In this document: one piece after another, positions 54,237-64,000 of the stretch | Position numbering within the stretch: position 1 is the stretch's first letter | Layout of the letters: every line of letters starts with the position of its first letter | Assembly: GCA_013365365.1 (NCBI GenBank) | Contig: JABVXU010000171.1 | Location: 1 to 64,000 of the forward strand | DNA: 64,000 nt | Origin: Cruorifilaria tuberocauda | Lineage: Eukaryota > Nematoda > Chromadorea > Rhabditida > Onchocercidae | Reading direction: 5' to 3' | Position numbers and translations under genes: made by a program | Notes under the pieces: generated by a model | Database searches by the model: none | The model's input: the letters and a program-made list of their open reading frames with translations, nothing else | Told to the model about the DNA's origin: nothing

Positions 54237-54242
54237 TTTATT
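54237..54242 (-). terminator. Candidate polyadenylation signal of the MADF gene
   Basis: AATAAA on the minus strand about 80 bases after the TGA at 54323, preceded by a T-rich stretch. Confidence 0.5.
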
Positions 54243-54322
54243 CTGAAAATGTAATGCACCCAAATCCTTGAATACTCGAACTTCCAAGTGATTCCAGATG
54301 AAACATTCATTTTAGCAGAAAT

Positions 54323-55705
54323 TCATTTCATATCATCTTTAACTTCCAAAGAATGATCTGCCTCTGTTTTCATGGCCAATAAATCCGACCTATAATGTGA
54401 TATAAAGTGATGATGTCTCTTATTCATGCCCAGAACTTACATAAAGCACAAAACACCGAATGGATGAGATTGTACGAAGATTCCTTACTGAAATGAGAAA
54501 TCTTACATTACCTATCATTTGGGCAGTTATCATCTTCCGATTCGCTTTCGAGAACTGTTGAATGAATCGCAGAATCATCGTCTGATTCACTATCCAAAAC
54601 TATTGGTTGAACTGTCCTTGGACGTCTGAAAAAACCACTTTCTCAACTTTAAATTCGTTGTAATAGAAGGCTGATAAAACAGTTATTTGTATGGTAAGTG
54701 ATAATTCGAAACTAGTGAATATCAAAAATGATTAAACTATTCACTTTCTATAAATAAGTTTTTTGAAGAGCGAAGTTCAATGACAAGTTTTGGGAATTTC
54801 TTTAAATCTTGAATAACTCTTTTAAATTGGATATCCAAACATTGCATTAAACTTACACTGGCCCCAACGTATTGGCCGCATATTATATCTACATAATCCT
54901 GTATTTCGTTTAGGATTTTTCGGTTGAGTGAAGAAAAATATTTTTTCTTTTATTTTATTTATACTTAAAAATCTTATTCTGCTTATTTATATTCAAAAAA
55001 GGAAAATTTTGAGAAGTTTTTAACAGGAAAAAGAAAGAAAGAAAAGTTACGCTTTATAATCATCAAGAAATGGATTGAGAAATGCAAGCGAATCGAAATA
55101 TTTTGCGCAAGAACTCCTCAAAGGGGGAGTGCCTTGGATTCTTCTTAATGTTCGATCCCGAGTATAAGCGAATTTCAGCTTATTCCATCTCCTACGACAT
55201 CCATCATCTAAATTATTAAACGATGATATCATTGGTGATGATACCAGGAAAGTTCGGGAAAGAATCGATTATACTAATCATTGTAGTTATTCAATATTTT
55301 TCTCGTAAAACATCACTTCCAATGTCAATGTATACAAACATATTCAATCTACTTGTTAAGAAATTGAAGCTGGCCAGTAACTTCAGAAATGAGGTGTTTT
55401 TGAATTTATATGAATTTTTGATATAAATCTGCTGCATAAATTCCATTTCTCAGCACTTTTGACGTCATTTATCAGTTTTAATTTGTAAACAAGTAGACTG
55501 AAAATTAATTGAAAATTCCTTCAAAAAAAATATGCGAAGAGAAATCACCGTTAATATCATGCCCTCGTTGCTGCATACACTTTGCAACGGCCTGCCATGC
55601 CTTCTCACGTCTTGAACCTCGTTTTTGATAACCCTTCATACGTATATCATAAATTATAGGATGTGCTTTTACTACTTCGATGAGATCATCGAAAATCGTT
55701 GACAT
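54323..55705 (-). CDS. MADF-domain protein, four exons, 164 aa
   Basis: Exons 55705-55549, 55207-55051, 54625-54512 and 54389-54323 join in phase to 164 residues. Residues 5-102 form a MADF (Myb/SANT-like, Adf-1) domain. It starts DDLIEVVKAHPIIYD, continues with REKAWQAVAKCMQ and CRRRWNKLKFAYTRD, and closes with SLAFLNPFLDD, so the three helices with their spaced Trp/Leu/Phe residues are in order. The rest is a short acidic tail with two SESxDD patches (LDSESDDDSAIHS, LESESEDDN). MADF proteins bind DNA or chromatin and usually act as transcriptional regulators in the nucleus. No BESS motif was seen in the tail, unlike fly Adf-1. Nematodes carry several madf genes, and I cannot say which one this is. 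Start choice is supported by the acceptor 8 bases upstream. Confidence 0.85.
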
Positions 55706-55713
55706 GGTGAAAC

Positions 55714-55722
55714 CTGAAATAA
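55714..55722 (-). other. Probable trans-splice acceptor of the MADF gene
   Basis: TTATTTCAG ends at 55714 on the minus strand. The leader GTTTCACC is 8 bases before the ATG, typical of a spliced-leader-joined nematode mRNA. Confidence 0.6.
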
Positions 55723-57166
55723 GATAAATTACCCGGTAAGTTATCTCAGAACTTTAGACCTATAAAAAGGAACGATAAAATTTCAAACATATTTTAAATT
55801 TTTGATGAAGAATCGCCAAAACATTGAATAACGATTCAGTTCCGACGAAATGAAACTTCTTCCCAATCCTTCTGCTCATAAATCATTGCTTCAAATACTA
55901 AGACTGTACATTTAACGATCGCAATTGAACTAAACTTGATTATTGTCCTGAACGTAAGAATTACAACTTGTAGAATGAGAACTGTCAAATATGAATTAGG
56001 CTTTACGGGCAGTTTAGTAAAGCTAACTGATTAACACTGATGAATGGTTAGAAAATGCGACTCAGAGAATGACTGTACTGCAAATATTTCCAGGGAACAC
56101 TAGAATTAGAAGTGACAGTAAACCAATAATTTCTGCGCCGTTTTTATTCCATTGCAAACACATCTTTTTTAATATCAGTTGCATATAAGAATAACTGATA
56201 TACATTAAAATGATAAAAATCCCCTTAATCCCAGTTTTTTTATACAGAATTGCTAAAATAAAATCCTAGCAACTGCAACCAAACACATAAATCTTCCACT
56301 CACTGACATTTCAAAAAAATTAATTCAACACTGATACGTCTTCTCGAATAACTCTAATCTACATTCCTGAATCAATATATAGAATTTTAAAATAGATTTC
56401 AACAAATTCAAATCAAATATCTGACAAACACAAAAACACTTGACCTTTAATTTTTTCACAAGCGAATGACCACACAAAAGATTGGAATTCTAAAAAATAT
56501 AAAAATTTTCTAGAAACGACAGCTCAAAATCGATGTGAATTACAAAATCCGAAATACAACTGTAAGAGTATCGGCATTTTTCATAAAACAGTTATATGAA
56601 ATTCTGTGATTCATCTGGACAAATAATACAACTTCCAATCAAATGTTTTTTGAACTGGATGCTTTTTATAATTCATAAATATCTGCTTTAAATTAGTCAT
56701 CGATCAGGTAGCGAAAGTGGCAAAAGACAGATCCAACATCACTACGCATCGATATAAAAATTTCCAATTCTAGAAATTTGAAATATCTAAAATATAATTT
56801 GTGAGCGAATACCCCACATTTAAGTGGAATTATCATGATTCTTTCAATTAATAAGATTATTCCTCATTCCAAAAACCTATAAATTTGCTATCCGAAAACT
56901 GTAATTGATAATTTTCCTCTTTGAAAAAAAAACACGGCCGGTAAAAAAGCGTAGTTTGAAGATATACTTCCCAATCTATCACCATGATGAAAGTAACGAA
57001 TTTTTTTTACTAATAAAAGCGCACGTCTCCTCTGACAATAAGAAAGCTATCCAAGTAATTAAATTAAAAAAAAAAACATTCGAATGATTTATAATCATAA
57101 TACAAAATTAAAAAACCAGAATTTCACAGATTTTTCTCTCTCTCATCAATAGATCGCACGCATCTG
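55723..57166. other. Intergenic, hnRNP K 3' end to MADF 5' end
   Basis: About 1.4 kb of AT-rich sequence. It contains the 3' untranslated region of the hnRNP K gene and the promoter region of the MADF gene. No open frame looked coding and no repeats stand out. Confidence 0.5.
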
Positions 57167-60100
57167 TTAGATTTCGTTCAAATATCTTCGTCCCGCAACG
57201 GACTGCCGAACACTGAAAAATGTAACTGATCAGTTCGTTAACACTCGAAACATTTAGAAAGAATTTAACAATAGAATATTTGCTGTATTACTATTTATTA
57301 ACTTTCAAATGCAAACAAAATGATCCTAACTGAGACATCATAGAAGCCTGAACTCTGGTAACCACTAGTATGACACTGAGCTTTATAAGTTTTCTCAATC
57401 CTACTAAAACTAATACTAACCACTGCTGTAACAAATATTGGGCTGTTTGAATAGCTGTTGAGGTACCAGTAATTGTTATAATACGTTCGCCAGATTCTTG
57501 CTGCGGTCCTACAACGATCTGAGCTCCTGATTCTTCACGTACTCTATTAATTCGTTCACCACCTTTACCAATTATAGTACCACCAAGCTCATTTGGTATC
57601 GTGACCTAAGACTTTTTTCTTTTTAAAACTTTTGAAAATCACAATCAAAACCAGAATCAATCACAGTAATTTAAAACTGTTGAATAAAAATCTTTTATCT
57701 TAATTTCAACCTGAGTGCTTTCTTCCGGTCCCAAATATGGTGGCAACGCAACGGCTGACAAAGGACCACGCCCGCCAATCTGTCGCGGAAAACTGCGACC
57801 ATAATTACCATACGAAGATATGGCCATTGGTCCACGGATCATTGGGCCGCGATAGTTTCGATCGGGTGGATATCCACCATACTCAGCTGAGTAGCTTGGA
57901 TCATAGAACATTGATTCATATGGCTTTGTTACTCCTTTGATTGGAATCTGAAATCGTTTTGGTACGACAAACTCTGCAGTAAATTACTGCAAATTTTGAA
58001 ACTTTCTACACATTATAGTTCATTATTACTTTTGGTTTGAGCCCTAAATTTCAAATTTCATCAAAGAATTAAATAAATAAGGACCATATAGTAAATGGAT
58101 CCTTGGTACCAATAAAACTGGTAAAACTATACCTCCTTAAGCATGTTCATTATATGATTCACGCAGGCTATAATTTTGTCGGGAGCTCCCTTAATTGATA
58201 CGACACGTTCTGTCGACTGAGGTGGACACTGTGCAAATACCTAAAATTACCATTTGTTATGCTGCATGATAACTTTCATGCAGTAAACATACCAGATCAC
58301 ATAAAAAAGATGTTTTTAAAAGATAAAAGAATGCGCCAAAACTGGGAAATATATGGGCGTTCGTCGAGCAGAGATGATTCGTAAGAAAATAATTTTATAC
58401 GATTAAAATTTGGAAACGGTAAAAAGACGAAATTTGGAGATAATGTTTATGAACAAAACATGAATTACGAAGATAAAAATGATAACAAATCAAATCTTAT
58501 GTTTACAAAACAATTATGACAAATTGAACGATTTACAGATGCCAATAACATTTATGAAGTCAATCTTTATGTTTTACACTAAGAGTAATATATTAAAATT
58601 ACCTTCATCTGCACACCAAGTTCTTCCTTCATTTCCTTAATTTTCGACCCCTGACGTCCGATAACGGCACCAGCATGTGATGAATGTACCAAAACACGAA
58701 GCTCTATTGGGCGATTGGAATCACCTTCTCGACTCTATAATAATCTTTTAATTTTTTCAATCATTTGTTTTTCCGAGAGTGAAGCACTGCAAAATGAACA
58801 CAACTTTTTGCTGTCAGACTTTCGCTAGTATATTGACAAAAGCTTGATGAAGAATAGGGAATTAAGAAGATCACAAATGACAAATAAAACTTTTTTTTTG
58901 AAGAATAATTGCTTAAGCATAAAAAAATGCAACCTTTAGATATAATTCAACTATAACTTCGGTATGAATGAGAGAATGTGATTATGACTGAACTGCAAAT
59001 AGATCTCCTTTCTAGCGATATCAATGTTTGAATACAGTAAAATATGAATTAAAATCAGATTACAAAGTTATGTACCAAACATTTTGCTCTAATACTAAGC
59101 TTTCTAATTTCTTCATTCCGGTTTAACATAATACTGGGATAAAAAGCATCAATAAATTAACTAACATCGTCAAGCTTCGGAATAATTTCATTAACAATTG
59201 CGAGTACATTTTCGATTGTCGCAACAACAGTGGCAATCCTGAAAGGGATGAAATAAGGATTTCGAAACTTAGCAATAGAATTTACTTCATTATCAAAAAA
59301 ATCTTTTTTTGGTTAAATCATTTAATTCCTTTTAAGTAAATTCGTTGTCTTCAGTGGTTTTTTGGGAAAAAAGGCTTAACCGGTAACATACGAAATAGAA
59401 CTCTCCCTCCACTCAAAACTGTCACCTAACAGAAAAGAACTGAAGGAAGGGGAGCTGACGAGAACTTAGTTTTATTTCGAATGAAGTAAAAAATACTTAT
59501 TCCGCCCGGTGTTCAATGCACTGTGTTTCTGTGCACGCCGGATATAGCCCAACATCGACTAGCCAAAAACTAGCTCAAAACGGCAACAGTTCATTACTTT
59601 ACTTAATTCACTTAATAGTTATATATTAGTGGTTTTCATAACAATGTGACCCAAGAAAAAAAGTAATGCTTGTGAAATAACAATTACCGCTTGGCAATTA
59701 TGTAATCGTATTGGACTGAATAAACTAAGCAAAAAAATTTTTGTTCCCATTTAATAGATTGGAAAGAAGAAAAATACAGAGAAAATTGAGAGACGGGAGC
59801 AGGGATTACCGTTCAGGAGTTTGGCTATCGGGGACTGTGACATTCGCATCGTACTGCAAAGCAAAGATGAAGTGTTAATTTAAGAGAAAAAAAAATTGAA
59901 AACTGTGGGACTGAAATGGACATGAGGACAAAGACAGGCAGTTGGTGTTTGGTAGCAGGTTTGCCTTGGCCTTTCACTTAAATTCATAATCCATAAATAC
60001 ATATTGCATCATCCAACAACAACAGTGTGTTGCAGGTGAACTTGAAGGAGATCGGGCATCGGGATTGGATATCAGAATTCTGACTGGGAGTTAGGGCTGA

Positions 60101-60692
60101 AAAGAGCGCATTAATCAACTGAATTATATATGATCGAATTTTTCGGGAAATATTCTTCAAGAAAGTAACACTTCAAGTAAGGTAATACTTCTTTTTGAAC
60201 GTACCACTACGAATTATTTAACAATTTTAACAAAAAAGGAATATCGACTGTCCAACAAACAGACGTCTCGATATTCACACGTTTTGCCCGGCTCGTAAAA
60301 GTCTTCAGAGGCGAATCATTATGCTGATTGCTAAACGAGCACTTTAACCTGGTCTTACAATGTCGGCCATCAGGAACTGTCTTATTGTCGAACACGTTGC
60401 AAGTGTCCGACATTTCAATCAAAATCCTTGGGTCCGTCCAGTGCAGTGCAATCTTGTTTGATATACGAGTTTTCCAAGAAAGAAAGCAAACCTCCGATCT
60501 TAATCGCTTAATATTTTCGCCACCTTTGCCGATGATTCCACCAGCCCCACGACTGGACACTAAGAGTCTTAATTCATATTTACCAGCCGCCAATGCTTCT
60601 TGATAACTGTCTGGCCGTTGTCGTTTGCCGGATTTTGAGCTTTCATGATTATCCGATGGGCCTAAATCATCGTCACCACCATGGCGCTTCAT
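57167..60692 (-). CDS. hrpk-1: hnRNP K-like RNA-binding protein with three KH domains, 341 aa
   Basis: Eight minus-strand exons join in phase: 60692-60492, 59853-59810, 59238-59166, 58734-58603, 58240-58133, 57947-57711, 57605-57421 and 57212-57167. KH1 spans about residues 39-105 ([24 protein letters not shown] loop at 55-58). KH2 spans about 116-184 ([19 protein letters not shown]). KH3 spans about 266-328 ([14 protein letters not shown]). A linker of 80 residues between KH2 and KH3 is rich in Tyr, Gly, Pro and Arg, where hnRNP K has its RGG/proline-rich region. This order and spacing match hnRNP K and the nematode orthologue. KH domains of this group bind C-rich single-stranded RNA and DNA, in nuclear RNA processing and translational control. 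Every KH domain is split by introns. The short C-terminal exon is placed by phase and the VRQSVAGRR wording. Confidence 0.9.
60207..60491 (-). other. Structured, G+C-rich start of hnRNP K intron 1
   Basis: The first 285 bases of intron 1 are G+C-rich and keep the upstream frame open for 94 more codons. They hold three well-formed stems: 60359-60366 with 60407-60414 (aatgtcgg/ccgacatt, 8 bp), 60291-60296 with 60335-60340 (gctcgt/acgagc), and 60239-60250 with 60260-60276 (gaatatcga/tcgatattc plus ctg/cag with a 5-base bulge). Smaller hairpins sit within them. The remaining intron is ordinary AT-rich sequence. A retained-intron isoform truncated in KH1, or an intron-encoded RNA, is possible. Confidence 0.4.
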
Positions 60693-61646
60693 CGTGCTTT
60701 AGCCCCACTAGCAAACTCCTCTACAATAAGATGTGAAGATGAAAAAAAAACAGAATACGTCACTAGGATGTTATCCATGTAGTCACATTATAATGCAAAA
60801 GGTGTGTAGTGAAAATATTATTGAACTAAATATTCAATTTGATCTGATCCCATTCTTCATTCATGCATTTGGAATTGCTTAATTCAATCTTACAATATGT
60901 GCAAGAACGTACAAAAGTCAAGATCATTTAAACATGGATAGAACCTTCCACATCCATTTACTGCTCTGTTTATAGGAACTGTAAGAAAGAGAATCTCAAA
61001 AAGGTTATAAAGACCACATAAATTTCTATGAACAATCTGCAGAATAACTGGCGTAAGATAGAGAAAAATGAAATTAGTCTAAGTGAAACATTTAAGCGAA
61101 CCTCCGAACAATAAGTTAAACAAGATTAACCGATATATCGTAATAAGAACTACGAACCCTGAATGGCAACGGGAACCGGCAGAAGGAACCTCAAGACAAC
61201 CAGCAGCAAAGGTAAATAACTTTGTTCTATAAAAGATCGAATAAATATCAATCACCAAAATTCGCACTGAACATTTGTACGCAGTACGAACTTACGCAGA
61301 ATATGAAAAAACGTCTTCCCTTTCATATTCGGTTTATCCTAAGTTATAAATTGATTATGATCTTCGCATTAATTTGTTTTTGGTCAAGTAAAAGGTCAGG
61401 TGAGTTCTTCATTTTAATTTTTTTCTCATTTTCCATCAATGCATTATTTCATTAATTTTAGGCGAAGTGGATGATTCATTTTGCAATTCAAATATTCTTA
61501 CAATCAACAAAATGTTGATTTGTATTATAGCTCTTGGATTTTAATTTGTGTGAACTAGTACAGGTAGTAGTATCTTGAGAATGTATATTTCTAGTTTGCA
61601 GTTTTCTGGGTTTATTATTTTGTTTTCAATGAATCTTTTTTCTCAG
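60693..61646. promoter_or_regulatory. Divergent intergenic region, hnRNP K and Nup42-like
   Basis: About 950 bases separate the two start codons, which point away from each other. On the minus strand an ATCTTATTGTAG acceptor about 30 bases before the hnRNP K ATG could be a trans-splice or 5' exon site. A plus-strand frame at 61222-61455 is hydrophobic and AT-rich and is not supported as coding. No TATA or initiator element was singled out. Confidence 0.45.
61636..61646 (+). other. Probable trans-splice acceptor of the Nup42-like gene
   Basis: TTTTTTCTCAG ends at 61646, leaving an 18-base leader before ATG 61665. Although the frame is open upstream, that part is AT-rich and unlike the rest of the protein, so the start was placed after the acceptor. 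Confidence 0.55.
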
Positions 61647-61664
61647 AGATTTGCAATAATCATC

Positions 61665-63213
61665 ATGCATCACCCTGTGATCCGATGTAAATTTTTTGCT
61701 CGAGGTAATTGTCGTAATGGTGAAACGTGCCCATTTGCTCATATTTTACCAGAAATTCTCGATCCACAGCAGTCAGATACAAGAAATGTTAACGTACTAC
61801 GCGAACGTCGTAGGCGTCCAACTGGACAGGTAAATCAGTCATTCTGATGAATAGCGTAGCAGGTTCATTGATTTTTGCGTCTTGCACTCCTATAGTAATG
61901 TTTCAATCCCTCTTTCAAAGTTCTGTGTTGTGTTTCTATTCAACTTATCATTAGTAACTTCCCTACCAATTAGCTTTGATTTCTTGTGCTCAGTTGGTTT
62001 CCCATTGATGATTTCTTTGTGATTTTGAATTAAAAGCCTATTAATAGAATGATTTGTTATTTCTTCCGATAACTGCTTTCATTTATTTACTAAATGATAT
62101 GTTCATATATACATCTGTTTTTTAGTTATTTTATCATTTTTATTTTCATCTAGCAATATTAAATTTTAATTTTTTTAAAAGTATGCTTCTATAACTTTGA
62201 ACTTTATAAATTTCATTTCAAGGAAAGATTTATTATTGAAAGAATAACGGTGAACAAGACTAAGTGCTGTGATAAAGCAAAACTTGAAATTTGACGAATA
62301 CATGAGTGGAATTCACTAATTATTCTCGATTATTTGTAGTAATTTTTACTGGAACAAATAAACAGAGTTTAAGTAATGTTTGCTTCTCGAATTTTACATT
62401 GTTGATTCAAATTGGAATTTTAATTTCAATTCTTGCTTAAATTTTATTTCAGACAGGTTTTAGTACGTACGAATTGAAGGAGCATTTACAATCATCCTCA
62501 CAACATTTTGACAAAAAGTAATTCTTCAGTGCATAAAGTTTTAGCACTCATTTTTCAAATTTTTATTTTTACACGAAAATTAAATAGGAGCAGAAAGACA
62601 AAAGTCAATCCAAGGTTGCGCTCATTTTGTAGTTGTATATCCTTCTTGGCTTATTTCTTTTTTGTTTCAGCCGCTACAAGTGGGTTTCACCAGTGTTGAA
62701 AGATCGTGAAGAAGCCAAAATTAAGGTGGTACAAAATAAGGGCATTCTTAATAAAGGCATTATTCCCAATAGAAATTCAGTAGCGGAAACATCAAGCATA
62801 GACAACCCAGATAACAATAAAACAGAACTCGAACAGGTCCTCAACAAAACAAAGTAAACATATTTTTTATAAACGATGTTCATTAGAGATTTATTAAGTG
62901 TTAGTCCTCCCCATTATTGTGATGCATAGGACCAAGTAGATTATTTCAGCATCATTTATCAGTGTTGAATATTGCTAATGAAGTATAAGGATAGCAGTTT
63001 ATATAATCTGATTTAAGATCAGAAAGTCTAATCGACGAGGACGTACTTCGAGAAAAGAATGGATTTACTTATGATGATTGCAATATCCTAATGCAACAAA
63101 TTTACTCAAAGATGAATAACTTGACTATTGAACAAATGAAGCAGTTCGATGGCGATGAATTTGAATATGGGAAAGTTCCAACGATTCCACCTCCCAAAGA
63201 ATTTTGTTTCTAA
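61665..63213 (+). CDS. NUP42: Nup42-like CCCH zinc-finger nucleoporin, four exons, 202 aa
   Basis: Exons 61665-61829, 62453-62517, 62671-62853 and 63018-63213 join in phase to 202 residues. Residues 8-26 are one CCCH zinc finger of C-x7-C-x5-C-x3-H form ([19 protein letters not shown]). The C-terminus reads [11 protein letters not shown] followed by [16 protein letters not shown]. It aligns in order with the end of human NUP42 (a LTVEELEQF block, then a LGKIP..PPP block), the part known to bind Gle1. Nup42 sits on the cytoplasmic face of the nuclear pore and, with Gle1 and the DEAD-box helicase DDX19/Dbp5, drives mRNA release. The middle is charged and Asn/Lys-rich, and I see no FG repeats, which the human and yeast proteins have. 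The protein is about half the human length. Family call from the two ends only; the middle gives no support. Confidence 0.72.
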
Positions 63214-63350
63214 TAGGTTTGGTTCGTTGTATTTTACGTTCATATTAGATCGATTGTGATTCTCATCTGATGTATTCGATAAATATCTAACATAATGACT
63301 GCAGTCAATTATATTCAGTTTATAATTTGAAACTGATCAGATGTATACAA

Positions 63351-63356
63351 AATAAA
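63351..63356 (+). terminator. Candidate polyadenylation signal of the Nup42-like gene
   Basis: AATAAA 138 bases after the stop. A second aataaa lies near 63513. Confidence 0.5.
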
Positions 63357-63580
63357 ACAGTGTCTGCTGTATTTCATTTAATTCATTATAATCGACAAGA
63401 TGGATAAATTTTTTGTAGATTACTTTGTCGAATCCTTCATTTTCTTATATTTGATATTCATTTAAATCGTATATTAATATAATGTGAAGCCAGTTATATT
63501 TGTTCGACAAACAATAAAAGATTGAAACTCCACTACTATTCATGATTCCTTTATTGAAATCTGTATTATCACTAGATCAT

Positions 63581-63658
63581 TGTGGTGGAAATGCAATAAT
63601 TTATCAATATTTAATCTATTGTGGTGGAAAGACAATAATTTATGAACATTTAATCTAT
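63581..63658. repeat. 39-bp direct tandem duplication
   Basis: Two adjacent copies (63581-63619 and 63620-63658) beginning tgtggtggaaa, then caataatttat, and ending tttaatctat. They differ at only a few positions, so the duplication is recent. Confidence 0.85.
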
Positions 63659-64000
63659 TGATCTAAGTGGTAGTAAGCTCAGGATTGTTATTGTGAGATT
63701 AGAGATTTCACAAGGAGTTGAGAATTGACACATAACGGTTTGATTTATATGTGGATAACAATAATAATACATTGCTTGAGAGGGAGAGCGATGCTTAAAT
63801 ATTACAAAAAAGAAGGTTGCAGAAGTGTTCAAGGTTTGTAGAATGTATATGCGCAGAGAGTAAAAGGATGATGAAAGAATTATTGTTTGTTGTGGTTACA
63901 GTGATTGAAAGCAATTTGTTTATAGGAACATGCAAGAAGGATAGGTTCACAAATAATTAATTTGTGGTTTTGGTCGTTCGCTGTTTTACTTTATGAAGTC

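Larger units (their letters stand above)
63214..64000. other. Right end: 3' region and unassigned sequence
   Basis: Holds the probable 3' untranslated region of the Nup42-like gene and about 500 bases of unassigned AT-rich sequence. A minus-strand frame of 60 codons (63650-63832) has no supporting splice context. The right edge may lie upstream of the next gene. Confidence 0.45.

Overview
The window looks like nuclear DNA of a nematode, most likely a clade III (spirurid or filarial-type) worm. It is very AT-rich outside exons. Its genes are cut by short introns ending in the nematode TTTCAG-type acceptor. Several start codons sit 7-45 bases after such an acceptor with no upstream exon in frame, the usual sign of spliced-leader trans-splicing. 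The proteins match animal families: SoxB2, Aurora kinase, MADF, hnRNP K and Nup42. No bacterial, phage or CRISPR features were seen. The assignment rests on gene structure and protein similarity recognised by eye; no search was run.

Layout. Positions 1-24.2 kb are an AT-rich desert with minisatellites, microsatellites and a few orphan coding-like islands (585-772 minus, 4086-4244 plus, 11659-11806 plus). A five-exon SoxB2-type HMG-box gene lies at 24204-26428 (plus). A second desert of about 24 kb (26.4-50.2 kb) holds a tandem stem-loop element at 29307-29396, a perfect CRE site at 41320 and further tandem repeats. A gene-dense end (50.2-63.2 kb) carries on the minus strand, in transcription order, an hnRNP K-like triple-KH gene (57167-60692), a MADF-domain gene (54323-55705), an unrecognised 147-residue gene (52745-53356) and an Aurora kinase gene (50214-52604). 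A Nup42-like CCCH zinc-finger gene (61665-63213) is transcribed divergently from hnRNP K.

How the genes relate. The Sox gene between two deserts fits a developmental regulator with long-range control. The right-hand genes are housekeeping functions in chromosome segregation (Aurora), transcription (MADF), RNA binding (hnRNP K) and mRNA export (Nup42). The unknown gene and Aurora are head-to-tail, with about 130 bases from stop codon to the next splice acceptor, as in nematode operons.

Points most worth a second look: isoleucine in place of the activation-loop threonine in the Aurora kinase; an FG-less Nup42 homologue that keeps the Gle1-binding tail; stem-loops in hnRNP K intron 1; alternating complementary blocks at 29307-29396; and several degenerate minisatellites. 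All exon joins were derived by hand from splice consensus and reading phase, so single-base errors are possible.
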